Source of the DNA: Thermodesulfovibrionia bacterium
Lineage (GTDB): Bacteria; Nitrospirota; Thermodesulfovibrionia; JACRGW01
Reading direction: 5' to 3'
NCBI GenBank assembly: GCA_919902995.1
Contig: CAKKSD010000034.1
Span: 1-54,684, forward strand
DNA length: 54,684 bases
Positions 16,659 to 25,020 of the stretch are shown here, piece by piece; position 1 is the first letter of the stretch; the number at the start of each line of letters is the position of its first letter. The notes beneath the pieces were generated by a model. That model was not told where the DNA came from. It did no database searches and saw nothing but the letters and a program-made list of their open reading frames with translations. The translations under genes were made by a program, and so were the position numbers.

Positions 16659-17191
16659 TTCTTCTGAGGCTGGTCATATCTCTTTATAACCTTCTCAGTA
16701 AGGTCATAAGCAGGAGATGAATAAAGGATTAAATCGGCTTTCTGCAGAATTATGGTGTAACCTTCCTCTTCTCCAATCTGTTTTATTATTCCCCTAAGAC
16801 CCTTTATAATTGGATTAATAAGCTCTATCTCTTTCTTCTGGACTTCCTCCTGAGAGTCTCTTACCATCCTCTGATAGTCCCTCCAATCCTTCTCCAGTTT
16901 CTCTTCCTTTTGTTTCTTTGCCTCGGGGCTTAAGACAGCAGCCTGTTTTTCAACCTCTGCTTTGAGTTTCTCTATCTCCTTACCCTTATCTTCAACGCTC
17001 TTCTGTTTGGCCATCATAATGTCTGTCATAGTCTTTATCGCCATCTGACCGGCCTGAGACTCATTTACGGCCTTTTGAATATCCACATATCCAATCTTTA
17101 AGGTTTTTTCTGCACCATAGGCAGAAGATATTAAAAGAATAGAAATAACAAAACTAACGACAACTACAGAACCTGTAAAAAAAACTTTCAT
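16655..17191 (-). CDS. skp: Periplasmic chaperone Skp/OmpH family
   Basis: A 178-aa periplasmic chaperone that carries unfolded outer-membrane proteins to BAM. The signal peptide is 'KVFFTGSVVVVSFVISILLI...SSAYGA', followed by 'KIGYVDIQKAVNESQAG'. A long charged coiled coil comes next (KQKSVEDKGKEIEKLKAEVE), then the carboxy 'GYTIILQKADLILYSSPAYDLTEKVI'. The track start at 17269 adds 26 residues; ATG 17191 follows GGAGGGGAAAG and begins directly with the signal peptide, so I use it. It lies between bamA and lpxD as usual. Confidence 0.93.
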   Translation of the reverse strand: MKVFFTGSVVVVSFVISILLISSAYGAEKTLKIGYVDIQKAVNESQAGQMAIKTMTDIMMAKQKSVEDKGKEIEKLKAEVEKQAAVLSPEAKKQKEEKLEKDWRDYQRMVRDSQEEVQKKEIELINPIIKGLRGIIKQIGEEEGYTIILQKADLILYSSPAYDLTEKVIKRYDQPQKK

Positions 17192-17273
17192 CTTTCCCCT
17201 CCCTTTTTCATTTACAATTATTAATCCGGAGTCTGGTGATTTCCGCTCCAGAGTATTAATGCTAAGCAATATT

Positions 17274-19532
17274 TTAAAAGAATGTTCCGATAGTAAATTC
17301 CCAGAGGCTTCTCTTTTCTCCGTCTCTGGGTTTCAGGTTATACCCCCATTCGACCCTTAATGGTCCAATAGGAGATATCCAGCGGAGACCCCCTCCAACA
17401 GATTTCCTCAATTCAGAAAATTTTACTGGCTCATCATCATCGAAGGCAGTCCCTGCATCATAGAATATGACCCCTTTAAGTCTGATTTCCCTCAGGAGGG
17501 GAAAGATATATTCGATATTGAAGATAAGTTGTTTGTTTCCACCAATATCCTCCCCGGTCGAAGGGTCCTTTGGCCCTGCATCTCCGAATCTGAATCCCCT
17601 TACAGTATTTATACCTCCCACATAGTATCTTTCATAGAGGGGTAAGGATTTACCTCCTAAACCACCGGCATAGCCAACCCTTCCCCTGATCATAAAGGCG
17701 GTATCCCAGAATAAAGGAAAATACCAGCTGCTATCTAATAGTGTTTTATAAAAGTGGTTATCACCTCCCAGAGGACCACCGGCATACAGTGCATAAATAC
17801 CGTGCCTTGAGCCACTCGTTGGATCTAAAAAACTATTCCTCGAATCCCATACTATTCCAGGTTCTAAACTGCTCGTTGTTCTTTTTCCTTCCTGCTCGGT
17901 TATCTTGATAGAAGAGCCAGGTTCAATATCATATATATTAACTATCTCGTAGTTATAGGAAATGCTACTGCTTAAAAATTCTGTAAAGCTCTTTCCAAAG
18001 GTGAGGCTTCCTCCAGTCGCTTTCCTTTTATAGTTATAATATTCTCTTTCCTGTTTATAAAGGGTTATACCACCCGAGACAGGTTTACCAAATAAATAGG
18101 GCTCTCTAAGGCTCAGAAGATAGGTCGTCCTTTTACTGCTGAATTCACCTCTGAGTCTTACGAACTGTCCTTTACCGAAAAGGTTTCCCTCACTAATCTC
18201 TGTCATTCCTATAAACTTGTCAGTAGAACTGTAACCACCGCCAATGCTTACAGCTCCTGTTGACCTCTCCTTCACCTTAATATTGATATCGACAACATCC
18301 TCTCCTGTCCTCGGCTCAGGAGATAGCTCAGCGCTTTCAAAATAATTAAGATTGTTAATCCTTTCGTAGCTCCTTCTGAGGAGTCTTGTGCTAAAGGTAT
18401 CTCCTTCATCAAGCCGCACTTCCCTTCTTATAACATGATCCATTGTCTTTTCATTTCCGTAGATATTTATTCTTCCGACTTTTACTATGCCACCTTCGAT
18501 TATGTCGAGAGTGATCTGGAGTGTGTTGGTTTCTGTATCACTTGATATGAGAGGTGATATATTCGCAAGGGCATGTCCCTTGTCAGAGTAGAGGTCTGTT
18601 AAAGTAAGGATATCCCTCCTGAGTTTGTCACGGCTGAAAATCTCTCCTTCTTTTGTATTCATGGATTTCAGTAATTCTTCAGTGGTGAAAAGGGTATTCC
18701 CCTTAGCCCTTAGATCTTTGACCTTAAACTGGTTTCCCTCGGAAATGACGATAAGTATATCAATATTTCTTCTATCTTCACTGAGTGTTATCCTCGGTTC
18801 ACCAACCTGGACCTGGATGTAGCCATTATTATAGTAAAAGGCTCTTATCCTTTCTAAATCCTCCCGCATAACCTCTCTTTTATAAGTTCCTGTGGAATCA
18901 AGCCAGGAGAACATCCAGTAACTTTTTGTCTGGATTACCTTTTTTATCGTCCCATCAGAAAAGGCCTTGTTTCCTTCTATCTTTATTTCCCTGATGCTGA
19001 CCTTGGTTCCTTCGTTGATCAGATAGGTAAGTCTTACGGCTTCCTTAGAGATATCCTTAATTATGGGTAAAACAGTGGCATGGTAATAGCTCTCCTCTTC
19101 ATAGTAGGAGCGTATTCTTTCGGCATTTTCAGCTATAACTGAATGATTGAGGAAAGAACCTGGACTAAGCTTTATTTTCTCCTTTATTTTATCGGTCTCC
19201 AACTTTTCATTACCTTCAAAAATTATTTCTACAATAGTGGGTTTCTCTGTTACATAGAAGGTTACCTTCAGACCGCCTTCAAAACCCTCTGTCTCGATCC
19301 TTATATCATCAAAGGACCCTAATTCAAAGATAGATTTAATATCCTCCTGAATCTTCTCGGGGGAGAACGTGTCTCCCTCAGCTGTCTTTATCGTAGACAT
19401 TATGGTAGCCTTCTCAGTCTTTTTGTTTCCCTGTATCTCGATCGCCTTCACTTTTATCATCTCCTCTGACCATCCATAAAGGGGGATGAAAAGGGTTAAG
19501 AGAATCAGACATCTGAAGACCTTATATTTCAT
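17274..19532 (-). CDS. bamA: Outer membrane protein assembly factor BamA
   Basis: A 752-aa outer-membrane insertase. The signal peptide (KYKVFRCLILLTLFIPLYGW) precedes POTRA-type repeats: 'VKAIEIQGNKKTEKATIMS', 'TIVEIIFEGNEKLETDKIKE', 'IREIKIEGNKAFSDGTIKK', 'VKDLRAKGNTLFTTEELLK' and 'VGRINIYGNEKTMDHVIRR', so five. A 16-strand barrel follows, with the 'YYVGGINTVRGFRFGDAGP' loop (VRGF motif). The last residue is Phe, as in BAM substrates. It leads the bamA-skp-lpxD-fabZ-lpxA-lpxI run and has its own promoter upstream. Confidence 0.97.
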   Translation of the reverse strand: MKYKVFRCLILLTLFIPLYGWSEEMIKVKAIEIQGNKKTEKATIMSTIKTAEGDTFSPEKIQEDIKSIFELGSFDDIRIETEGFEGGLKVTFYVTEKPTIVEIIFEGNEKLETDKIKEKIKLSPGSFLNHSVIAENAERIRSYYEEESYYHATVLPIIKDISKEAVRLTYLINEGTKVSIREIKIEGNKAFSDGTIKKVIQTKSYWMFSWLDSTGTYKREVMREDLERIRAFYYNNGYIQVQVGEPRITLSEDRRNIDILIVISEGNQFKVKDLRAKGNTLFTTEELLKSMNTKEGEIFSRDKLRRDILTLTDLYSDKGHALANISPLISSDTETNTLQITLDIIEGGIVKVGRINIYGNEKTMDHVIRREVRLDEGDTFSTRLLRRSYERINNLNYFESAELSPEPRTGEDVVDINIKVKERSTGAVSIGGGYSSTDKFIGMTEISEGNLFGKGQFVRLRGEFSSKRTTYLLSLREPYLFGKPVSGGITLYKQEREYYNYKRKATGGSLTFGKSFTEFLSSSISYNYEIVNIYDIEPGSSIKITEQEGKRTTSSLEPGIVWDSRNSFLDPTSGSRHGIYALYAGGPLGGDNHFYKTLLDSSWYFPLFWDTAFMIRGRVGYAGGLGGKSLPLYERYYVGGINTVRGFRFGDAGPKDPSTGEDIGGNKQLIFNIEYIFPLLREIRLKGVIFYDAGTAFDDDEPVKFSELRKSVGGGLRWISPIGPLRVEWGYNLKPRDGEKRSLWEFTIGTFF

Positions 19533-19574
19533 CTGGAATAAAAGCCTCCCTGAGATTAAAATAAAAAACTCCTT

Positions 19575-19603
19575 AATATACCATTAAGGGAGCTATCTGT
19601 AAA
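19575..19603 (-). promoter_or_regulatory. Sigma-70-type promoter for bamA operon
   Basis: Reading the minus strand, TTTACA and TATATT are 17 nt apart (19603-19598 and 19580-19575), about 45 nt before the bamA start. They are back-to-back with the rubrerythrin promoter on the other strand. Confidence 0.55.
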
Positions 19604-19642
19604 TATAAAATATCTATTTTAATAATTACCTTTAAAAAATGT

Positions 19643-19670
19643 TTGACAGGGATAATTCTAATATTATACT
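19643..19670 (+). promoter_or_regulatory. Sigma-70-type promoter for rubrerythrin gene
   Basis: TTGACA (19643-19648) and TATACT (19665-19670) are 16 nt apart, ending 17 nt before the rubrerythrin ATG. The leader contains GGGGATAAT as the ribosome site. This is a close match to consensus and suggests strong expression. Confidence 0.65.
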
Positions 19671-19687
19671 AATAGACAGGGGATAAT

Positions 19688-20272
19688 ATGGATAAGACGA
19701 TTGAGAATCTTACAAAGGCCTTTATTGGAGAGAGTCAGGCAAGAAACCGTTATACCTTTTATTCAAAGATTGCTCTGGACGAGGGTTTTGAACAGATTTC
19801 GGAAATCTTCCTTATAACTGCAGATAATGAAAGGGAGCATGCCAAATGGCTGTACAGGCTTATCAACGACTTGAAACAAAAGGGCAGAGAGGGGTTAAGT
19901 GAGATATCCGTAGAGGCAGGGGCACCTATAACTCTCGGCGATACTGCAGAGAATCTTAAGGCAGCTATTGCCGGAGAAAATTATGAGTATACAAGGATGT
20001 ACCCTGAATTCGCAGGTATCGCCGGGAAAGAGGGTTTTCCGGATATTGCGAAGCGATTAAGGGCAATCGCAAAGGCTGAGGCACACCATGAGGAGAGATA
20101 CAGAAAGTTATTGAAGGAGCTTGAAGGTAAAAGTGTATTCAGGAAAGACAAACAGGTATACTGGGTCTGCAGGAAATGCGGGTATGTGCATGAAGGGAAA
20201 GAGCCTCCTGTAAAATGTCCTTCATGCGATCATGAATCAAAATATTTTCAGATTAGATGTGAGGAATATTAA
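19688..20272 (+). CDS. rbr: Rubrerythrin
   Basis: A 194-aa cytoplasmic peroxidase of anaerobes that reduces hydrogen peroxide. The amino ferritin-like domain has the diiron ligands in '[13 protein letters not shown]', '[12 protein letters not shown]', '[13 protein letters not shown]' and '[13 protein letters not shown]'. A carboxy rubredoxin domain follows, with two Cys pairs in '[12 protein letters not shown]' and 'VKCPSCDH'. It opens a run of oxygen-defence genes together with the flavodiiron protein downstream. Confidence 0.96.
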   Translation: MDKTIENLTKAFIGESQARNRYTFYSKIALDEGFEQISEIFLITADNEREHAKWLYRLINDLKQKGREGLSEISVEAGAPITLGDTAENLKAAIAGENYEYTRMYPEFAGIAGKEGFPDIAKRLRAIAKAEAHHEERYRKLLKELEGKSVFRKDKQVYWVCRKCGYVHEGKEPPVKCPSCDHESKYFQIRCEEY

Positions 20273-20356
20273 AAGCAAAAACCCTTATTTTTTAAAGAAA
20301 AATAATTACCAAGATAATTTTTGACATAAAATATATATGTTAAAATAGGAAGGGAA

Positions 20357-20989
20357 ATGAATATTAAGAAACGTATATCAGAGGTTATAAGGAGATTGAA
20401 GAAGGAGTATCCGGAGCCAAAGACAGCCCTGAGTTTTAAAAGACCCTTTGAGCTCCTTGTTGCAACAATCCTTTCGGCGATGACAACGGATGTACATGTG
20501 AACAAGGTTACGAAAAATATCTTTAAAAAATACAGATCAATCAGAGACTATGCAGAATCATCCCTTCCGAAATTTCAGAAAGACATAAGTTCAATAAATT
20601 TTTACAGGAATAAGGCTAAAAATATCCAGGCATCGGCAAAGATGATAATGGAAAAATTCAATTCAAAGGTGCCAAGAACAATGGATGAACTTTTGAGTCT
20701 TCCTGGTGTTGCGAGGAAGACTGCGAATATAATACTTTCAAACGCCTATGGTATTAATGAAGGTATTGCCGTTGATACCCATGTTAAAAGACTTGCAGAT
20801 AGACTGGGGTTTACAAAAAACGAAGGCCCTGTGAAGATAGAGAAGGATTTAATGGATATAACTCCTGAAGAAGAATGGGGAAATCTTTCACACCTCCTGA
20901 TATTACACGGAAGAAAGGTCTGTCAGGCTAAAATACCAAAACATGAGGAATGCACCCTCTACGATATATGTCCATCAAAAGATATTTAA
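20357..20989 (+). CDS. nth: Endonuclease III, with one Fe-S ligand replaced by His
   Basis: A 210-aa DNA glycosylase/AP lyase that removes oxidised pyrimidines. The helix-hairpin-helix 'LPGVARKTANIIL' contains the catalytic Lys121, and the catalytic Asp140 is in 'IAVDTHVKRL'. The carboxy 4Fe-4S loop is usually C-x6-C-x2-C-x5-C; here it reads C189-x6-H196-x2-C199-x5-C205 (CQAKIPKHEECTLYDIC), so the second Cys is His (CAT, 20942-20944). The usual LSAQATD is LSAMTTD. The start has AGGAAGGG 3-4 nt upstream. Family assignment is firm; cluster state is uncertain. Confidence 0.93.
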   Translation: MNIKKRISEVIRRLKKEYPEPKTALSFKRPFELLVATILSAMTTDVHVNKVTKNIFKKYRSIRDYAESSLPKFQKDISSINFYRNKAKNIQASAKMIMEKFNSKVPRTMDELLSLPGVARKTANIILSNAYGINEGIAVDTHVKRLADRLGFTKNEGPVKIEKDLMDITPEEEWGNLSHLLILHGRKVCQAKIPKHEECTLYDICPSKDI

Positions 20990-21000
20990 GACAGTAGCTC

Positions 21001-21873
21001 TTATGGAAGATACATGCCGAGTTTCTCTATGGCTGATCTAATGCCGAGGACAACCTCTGTCATCCTCCTGTAATCAAGTGTTTCTTCTCTGTCAGTGATT
21101 TCGTGATAATGGGTATTTCTGTAAAAGGCGGTATCTGTCACCATCAGTGCCTTATAGCCGAACCTGTAGAAAGAGCTATGGTCGGAGAAGTCCATTCCGG
21201 GAACAAGTGAGATGGTAGAGAGCGACTCGACAGGGAGATCTGTCCCCTTTTTGAAGCCTGACTTAAAACTGGATATAAAACTTTTTGAAGAGAGGTTTCC
21301 GACAAGGGCAATAAAATTTGCCTTATTGGGGTAAAACCAATTGAAGAAAGGCAGGGGGAAAGATTGACTCTTCGGGGAGTCCTTAAAATATCCGATCATC
21401 TCGAGCGATACCATCCCTTCTATATTTTCTCTCTTTTTCTTCAGACTTCTGGCATAGACATAACTCCCCATATGCCGTGTCATAAATAAAGGTGGTTCTT
21501 CAAGGGTGAAGGCTACAAAATGGACTGTCTTATCGAGATTTTTGTTTGATAAAAGCCTTGCAATCTCAAGTAATCCTGCGATACCGCTTGCGTTGTCATC
21601 AGCACCGGGAGTTCCGATAACAGTATCGTAGTGTGCTCCTATAACCAGAATCTTTTCTTGGGTCTTTTTACCTTGAAGCTCAGCAATTATATTTTTGTAT
21701 ATCCTCCCTTCGAAATCGTAGGGCTGAATTAATACATCATATCCGTAACTCCTCAGTTCCCCTTCGATATAGTCTGCTGCCAACCCTAAGGGTTTCATCT
21801 CAAGGTATCCCCTTGAGCCTATTACAGAAGAAAGATAGTTAACGGTTCTTTTGAGATTGGTCTGTATTTCCAT
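21001..21873 (-). CDS. M28-family zinc aminopeptidase/carboxypeptidase-like protein
   Basis: A 290-aa metallopeptidase of the M28 clan. Zinc ligands are visible in order: His-Tyr-Asp in 'VIGAHYDTVIGTPGADDNASG' (His and the bridging Asp), the Glu pair in 'FTLEEPPLF', Asp/His in 'DFSDHSSFYRFGYKALMVTDT', and the late His in 'NTHYHEITDREETLDY'. No signal peptide is evident, so it is probably cytoplasmic. The substrate is unknown. It is convergent with nth, with only 11 nt between, and divergent from the flavodiiron gene. Confidence 0.87.
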   Translation of the reverse strand: MEIQTNLKRTVNYLSSVIGSRGYLEMKPLGLAADYIEGELRSYGYDVLIQPYDFEGRIYKNIIAELQGKKTQEKILVIGAHYDTVIGTPGADDNASGIAGLLEIARLLSNKNLDKTVHFVAFTLEEPPLFMTRHMGSYVYARSLKKKRENIEGMVSLEMIGYFKDSPKSQSFPLPFFNWFYPNKANFIALVGNLSSKSFISSFKSGFKKGTDLPVESLSTISLVPGMDFSDHSSFYRFGYKALMVTDTAFYRNTHYHEITDREETLDYRRMTEVVLGIRSAIEKLGMYLP

Positions 21874-21986
21874 TTTATGCCATTCCCGTAACTAGAATAA
21901 TATAACAGATTTCTACATGCAATTCGTATAGATTATCACAATGTTATCTGATATAATCTGTTTTAACCTCTCAATTTAAAATAAAA

Positions 21987-23201
21987 ATGAAGGCTGTAGA
22001 GATAAAACCTGATATCTATTGGGTAGGAGCGATTGACTGGGCTGTAAGGGATTTCCACGGATATGTTACTCCGAACGGCACAACCTATAACAATTATCTC
22101 ATTGTGGATGAGCAGGTCACGCTTCTCGATGTAGTAAAGCACGGCTTCGCCGAAACAACTATCAGCAATATAAAAAGTATTATAGACCCATCGAAGATAG
22201 TTAATCTCGTCATAAATCACATCGAACCTGACCATGCCGGTAGCATTGACAAGATAATGGAACTCATCCCTGATACAACCATCCATATAACAGAGAAAGG
22301 TAAAAAGGGGCTCGACAGGTACTTCGACACATCGGGATGGAAATTCAGGATAGTCAGGACAGGTGATACACTGAATACAGGTAAAAGGAATCTTGTATTC
22401 ATAGAGACCCCCATGCTCCACTGGCCCGATTCGATGATGACCTATATAAAGGAGGATAAGGTACTTATAAGTCAGGACGCCTTCGGTCAGCATTATGCGT
22501 CTGCAAGCAGGTTTGACGATGATTTTATTACATGCTTTTCAGGATCAGAGCTTGAGGATGCAGTGAAGGACTATTATGCAAATATACTTATGCCTTTTAG
22601 TGCACTTATTAAGAGTAAGATCGAAGAAATACAGAAACTTGGTTTTCAGATAGATATGATAGCTCCTGACCACGGGATAATCTGGAGGAAAAGCCCCTCT
22701 AAGGTACTCAATATGTACCTTGATATGGCAAAGGGAAAGACGGATCTGGCTGTTGTGATTATATATGACACGATGTGGAACAGCACCGAACAGATGGCAC
22801 TTCCAATTGTACAGGGTATAAAGGATGAAGGTATAGAGGTCAAAGTAATAAAACTCAGAGCAACACCGATGAGTGTCGCCATAAAAGAATTCTGGAAGTC
22901 AAGGGGATGTCTTATAGGTACCCCAACTTTAAACAATATTATGTTCCCATCAGTCGCAGAGTTTTTAACACACCTTAGAGGTCTCAGACCTAAAAACAGG
23001 ATCGCCGGTGCCTTTGGGAGTTATGGATGGGGTGGCGGTGCTGTGAAAGAGGCCTATGAGGAATTCAAAAGAATGGGGCTTGAAGTTATGGAACCAGGAA
23101 TACAGGTTGTTTACAGGGCATCTTCAGAGGATGAAAGGAAATGTTATGAATTCGGCAGGGAGTTTGCGAAAAAGGTAAAGGAGTATCACGGGAGATTTTA
23201 A
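21987..23201 (+). CDS. Flavodiiron protein (FprA-type oxygen/NO reductase)
   Basis: A 404-aa cytoplasmic enzyme that reduces oxygen to water or NO to N2O. The metallo-beta-lactamase half carries the diiron motif H-x-E-x-D-H in 'NHIEPDHAGSID', then 'PMLHWPDSMMTY', 'SQDAFGQHYA' and 'APDHGIIWR'. The flavodoxin half begins 'AVVIIYDTMWNSTEQMA' and has 'GTPTLNNIMFPSVAEFL' and 'GAFGSYGWGGGAVKE'. There is no rubredoxin extension, so electrons come from a separate rubredoxin or the adjacent flavoprotein. The next gene starts immediately after the stop (TAA-ATG). The divergent leader has TATAAT at 21952 and an AACAGATT/AATCTGTT inverted repeat (21904, 21955) that may be an operator. Confidence 0.94.
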   Translation: MKAVEIKPDIYWVGAIDWAVRDFHGYVTPNGTTYNNYLIVDEQVTLLDVVKHGFAETTISNIKSIIDPSKIVNLVINHIEPDHAGSIDKIMELIPDTTIHITEKGKKGLDRYFDTSGWKFRIVRTGDTLNTGKRNLVFIETPMLHWPDSMMTYIKEDKVLISQDAFGQHYASASRFDDDFITCFSGSELEDAVKDYYANILMPFSALIKSKIEEIQKLGFQIDMIAPDHGIIWRKSPSKVLNMYLDMAKGKTDLAVVIIYDTMWNSTEQMALPIVQGIKDEGIEVKVIKLRATPMSVAIKEFWKSRGCLIGTPTLNNIMFPSVAEFLTHLRGLRPKNRIAGAFGSYGWGGGAVKEAYEEFKRMGLEVMEPGIQVVYRASSEDERKCYEFGREFAKKVKEYHGRF

Positions 23202-23774
23202 ATGAAAACAGTTGCCTTTCTTGGAAGCCCGAGGAAGAACGGTAATACCGAACTCCTCCTTAAAGAGGCAATTCGCAGTATTCAGGATGCCGGTCTCGAT
23301 GTCCAGACCTTTAACCTGAACCTGATGAAGATCAAGCCATGCCTTGACTGTGACGCATGCAGGGATACAGGTATTTGCACGGTAAAAGACGATATGGAGA
23401 AGATATACACCGCCATAAGGGAGGCACAGAGGTTTATACTAGCATCACCTATATTCTTCTTCAGCCTCTCCGCACAGTCAAAAATAATGATTGACAGATG
23501 TCAGTCCTTCTGGTGCGAAAAATATCTCCTGAAGAGGCCTATCGTGAATGGGAAATATGGCAGGAAGGGATTACTCCTCCTTGTAGGGGGGATGAAGAAG
23601 GAGGTCGGCTTTGAGTGTGCAGGGGTTTCGGCAAAGGCATTCTTCAGAACAATAAGCGTGCCGGAACATAAGACATTGAGCTTTATGGGAATCGACGCAA
23701 AGGGAGAGATACTTAATCACCCAACCGCCCTCAGGGACGCATATGAGGCAGGGAAGAATCTTGTAGCGATCTAA
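23202..23774 (+). CDS. NADPH-dependent FMN reductase / iron-sulfur flavoprotein family
   Basis: A 190-aa flavodoxin-fold protein. The FMN phosphate loop is 'FLGSPRKNGNTELLLKEA'. A Cys-rich insert, 'CLDCDACRDTGICTVKDDM' (C-x2-C-x2-C-x5-C), is typical of the iron-sulfur flavoproteins of anaerobes, and 'ASPIFFFSLSAQSKIMIDR' is the usual second FMN segment. It starts directly after the flavodiiron stop, so it probably hands electrons to that enzyme. The electron-donor role is inferred from adjacency. Confidence 0.88.
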   Translation: MKTVAFLGSPRKNGNTELLLKEAIRSIQDAGLDVQTFNLNLMKIKPCLDCDACRDTGICTVKDDMEKIYTAIREAQRFILASPIFFFSLSAQSKIMIDRCQSFWCEKYLLKRPIVNGKYGRKGLLLLVGGMKKEVGFECAGVSAKAFFRTISVPEHKTLSFMGIDAKGEILNHPTALRDAYEAGKNLVAI

Positions 23775-23802
23775 ATCGTTTCTCTCTTATCCCTTTTCAG
23801 TC

Positions 23803-23891
23803 CACAATGAGCAGATAACGTTCTCAGCACAAACGAAGCCGATAGGGTTTGCATGAAAATCGTTTGTGCTGTGTTATCTGACGTTGCGGGC
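23803..23891 (+). repeat. attC-like imperfect palindrome 1
   Basis: An 89-nt foldback has outer pairing of CAATG (23805) with CGTTG (23882), then CAGATAAC (23812-23819) with GTTATCTG (23873-23880). A perfect 12-bp inner stem follows, CAGCACAAACGA (23825-23836) with TCGTTTGTGCTG (23860-23871), and a 23-nt loop. Paired boxes separated by an unpaired spacer and ending in a GTTGCGGGC core resemble integron attC sites. The core deviates from the GTTRRRY consensus, so this is attC-like rather than proven. Confidence 0.55.
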
Positions 23892-23912
23892 AGGAACCCC
23901 AAAATCGTCTTT

Positions 23913-24128
23913 TTATATTCTCAAAATATTTTCCAGATTATTTAGTGCCTCGTCGCTTAAAGTATCCCACTCGTCAAATTCTTTTTTGAGATAGAAATCA
24001 GCTTCCCTCTGCATAATGATACTTTTTTTAAAGATGCGTATGATGTTAAGAAGATTAAGAACCTGTTCATCAGGTATATTCTGCAACTCCTTGATAATCT
24101 CATCTTCGTACTTCATTTGCGTATGCAT
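23913..24128 (-). CDS. Small protein of unknown function, antitoxin-like, in a cassette-like setting
   Basis: A 71-aa acidic, helical protein (IIKELQNIPDEQVLNLLNII) with AGGAGGGG 7 nt before the ATG, so it is likely real. The 'ELQNIPDEQVLNLLNIIRIF' stretch resembles the amino end of small antitoxin-type proteins such as the DUF2281 class. No toxin partner adjoins it. It lies between attC-like elements 1 and 2 on the strand opposite to the presumed cassette direction. Function is not recognised. Confidence 0.55.
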   Translation of the reverse strand: MHTQMKYEDEIIKELQNIPDEQVLNLLNIIRIFKKSIIMQREADFYLKKEFDEWDTLSDEALNNLENILRI

Positions 24129-24173
24129 TTCTTCCCCTCCTTTCTCATAATGATAATTATGAACTCATTATAT

Positions 24174-24273
24174 CACAATGGCACCGAGCATGGGTGTTTT
24201 AATTTTATGATTTGAGAAGGGCAAAGCCTTTGGGTGTAAACCTCAAGCACTCTGTTATCTGCCATTGCGGGCA
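24174..24273 (+). repeat. attC-like element 2
   Basis: GTTATCTGCCATTGCGGGC (24254-24272) shares its layout with the right end of element 1. Its TGCCATTG (24260-24267) pairs with CAATGGCA (24176-24183) about 80 nt upstream. A short TTGAG/CTCAA stem lies inside. Pairing is less complete than in element 1. Confidence 0.5.
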
Positions 24274-24274
24274 A

Positions 24275-24460
24275 TTATACTACAGCATGTTTTATCTCTT
24301 TGGGTTTTACTCTTTTTAAATTTAACTTCCGCTCTAATAAAAACCTCTCAGACTCCTCCAGAAGTTTCTTTATTCTTTGTTCGGGTGTTAAATCTTTCTC
24401 ATCATCATAAATTTTCTCCATTATCTCATGCACCTCGTCTAATCCTTTAAATCTTTTCAC
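24275..24460 (-). CDS. Antitoxin partner of the PIN toxin (unclassified)
   Basis: A 61-aa highly charged protein (KDLTPEQRIKKLLEESERFL) whose start overlaps the end of the PIN gene by 4 nt on the same strand. The size, charge and coupling mark it as the antitoxin of the pair, even though it follows the toxin rather than preceding it. No ribbon-helix-helix or AbrB motif is obvious; the helical amino half could be the DNA-binding or neutralising part. It ends right at attC-like element 2. Confidence 0.65.
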   Translation of the reverse strand: MKRFKGLDEVHEIMEKIYDDEKDLTPEQRIKKLLEESERFLLERKLNLKRVKPKEIKHAVV

Positions 24461-24927
24461 AGTTCAATCACCTCCTCTGGTGAACATATCTCAATCTCAT
24501 GATAGCCTGATAACCTGTTTACTCCATTGACCATAACCCTTGTCTTCAGTTTTACAATATGTTCAAAGTTCCAACTGACAATTACCTCTATCCCATTAAT
24601 CACAGCCACAGCAATATGTAACGCATCGCTTCTATAACGTTCAGGAATAATTCCTTCTTTAACATACCGCTCTGCCAGTTCTTCAGCCTCTATATCTACT
24701 TCAAGCAACAGAGGATTAGTCTCCCTCAATAATCTTTCCAATTGGGATTTCCGTGGTTCAGGTGCTCTGCTAATCTCTCGGATTACTTCATCTGAGATAT
24801 AGATACCCTCAGCTATTAGAACCAAATCTTTAAATAGCTTTAAGGAAATGTCCTTCTTTTCGGCATCGCCTTCTGCAAATACAAAATTAAATATTGTTGT
24901 ATCAAGATAATATTTTACCTTTTTCAA
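24457..24927 (-). CDS. PIN-domain toxin (VapC-like RNase)
   Basis: A 156-aa PIN-domain protein. It begins 'YYLDTTIFNF' with the first metal Asp; 'ISDEVIREISRA' gives the Glu, 'RYRSDALHIAVAVINGIEVI' the third acidic residue, and 'VSWNFEHIVKL' the last motif. PIN toxins cleave tRNA or rRNA until neutralised. The start is TTG with AAGAGG upstream; no ATG fits. It is encoded upstream of its presumed antitoxin. The whole pair lies between attC-like elements 2 and 3, like a toxin-antitoxin cassette. Confidence 0.8.
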   Translation of the reverse strand: MKKVKYYLDTTIFNFVFAEGDAEKKDISLKLFKDLVLIAEGIYISDEVIREISRAPEPRKSQLERLLRETNPLLLEVDIEAEELAERYVKEGIIPERYRSDALHIAVAVINGIEVIVSWNFEHIVKLKTRVMVNGVNRLSGYHEIEICSPEEVIEL

Positions 24928-24954
24928 TGCTGCCTCTTTTAACTATTTTAGCAT

Positions 24955-24975
24955 GTTATCTGCCGTTGCGGGCAG
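24955..24975 (+). repeat. Third copy of the attC-like right-end motif
   Basis: GTTATCTGCCGTTGCGGGC matches the right ends of elements 1 and 2 almost exactly. The left arm is not clear, so this is a half or degenerate site. It lies just upstream of the PIN gene start. Confidence 0.5.
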
Positions 24976-25020
24976 TCTTTTAAAGAAAATATGGGAAGTG
25001 TCCCTCATTTCCTCAAGGGG

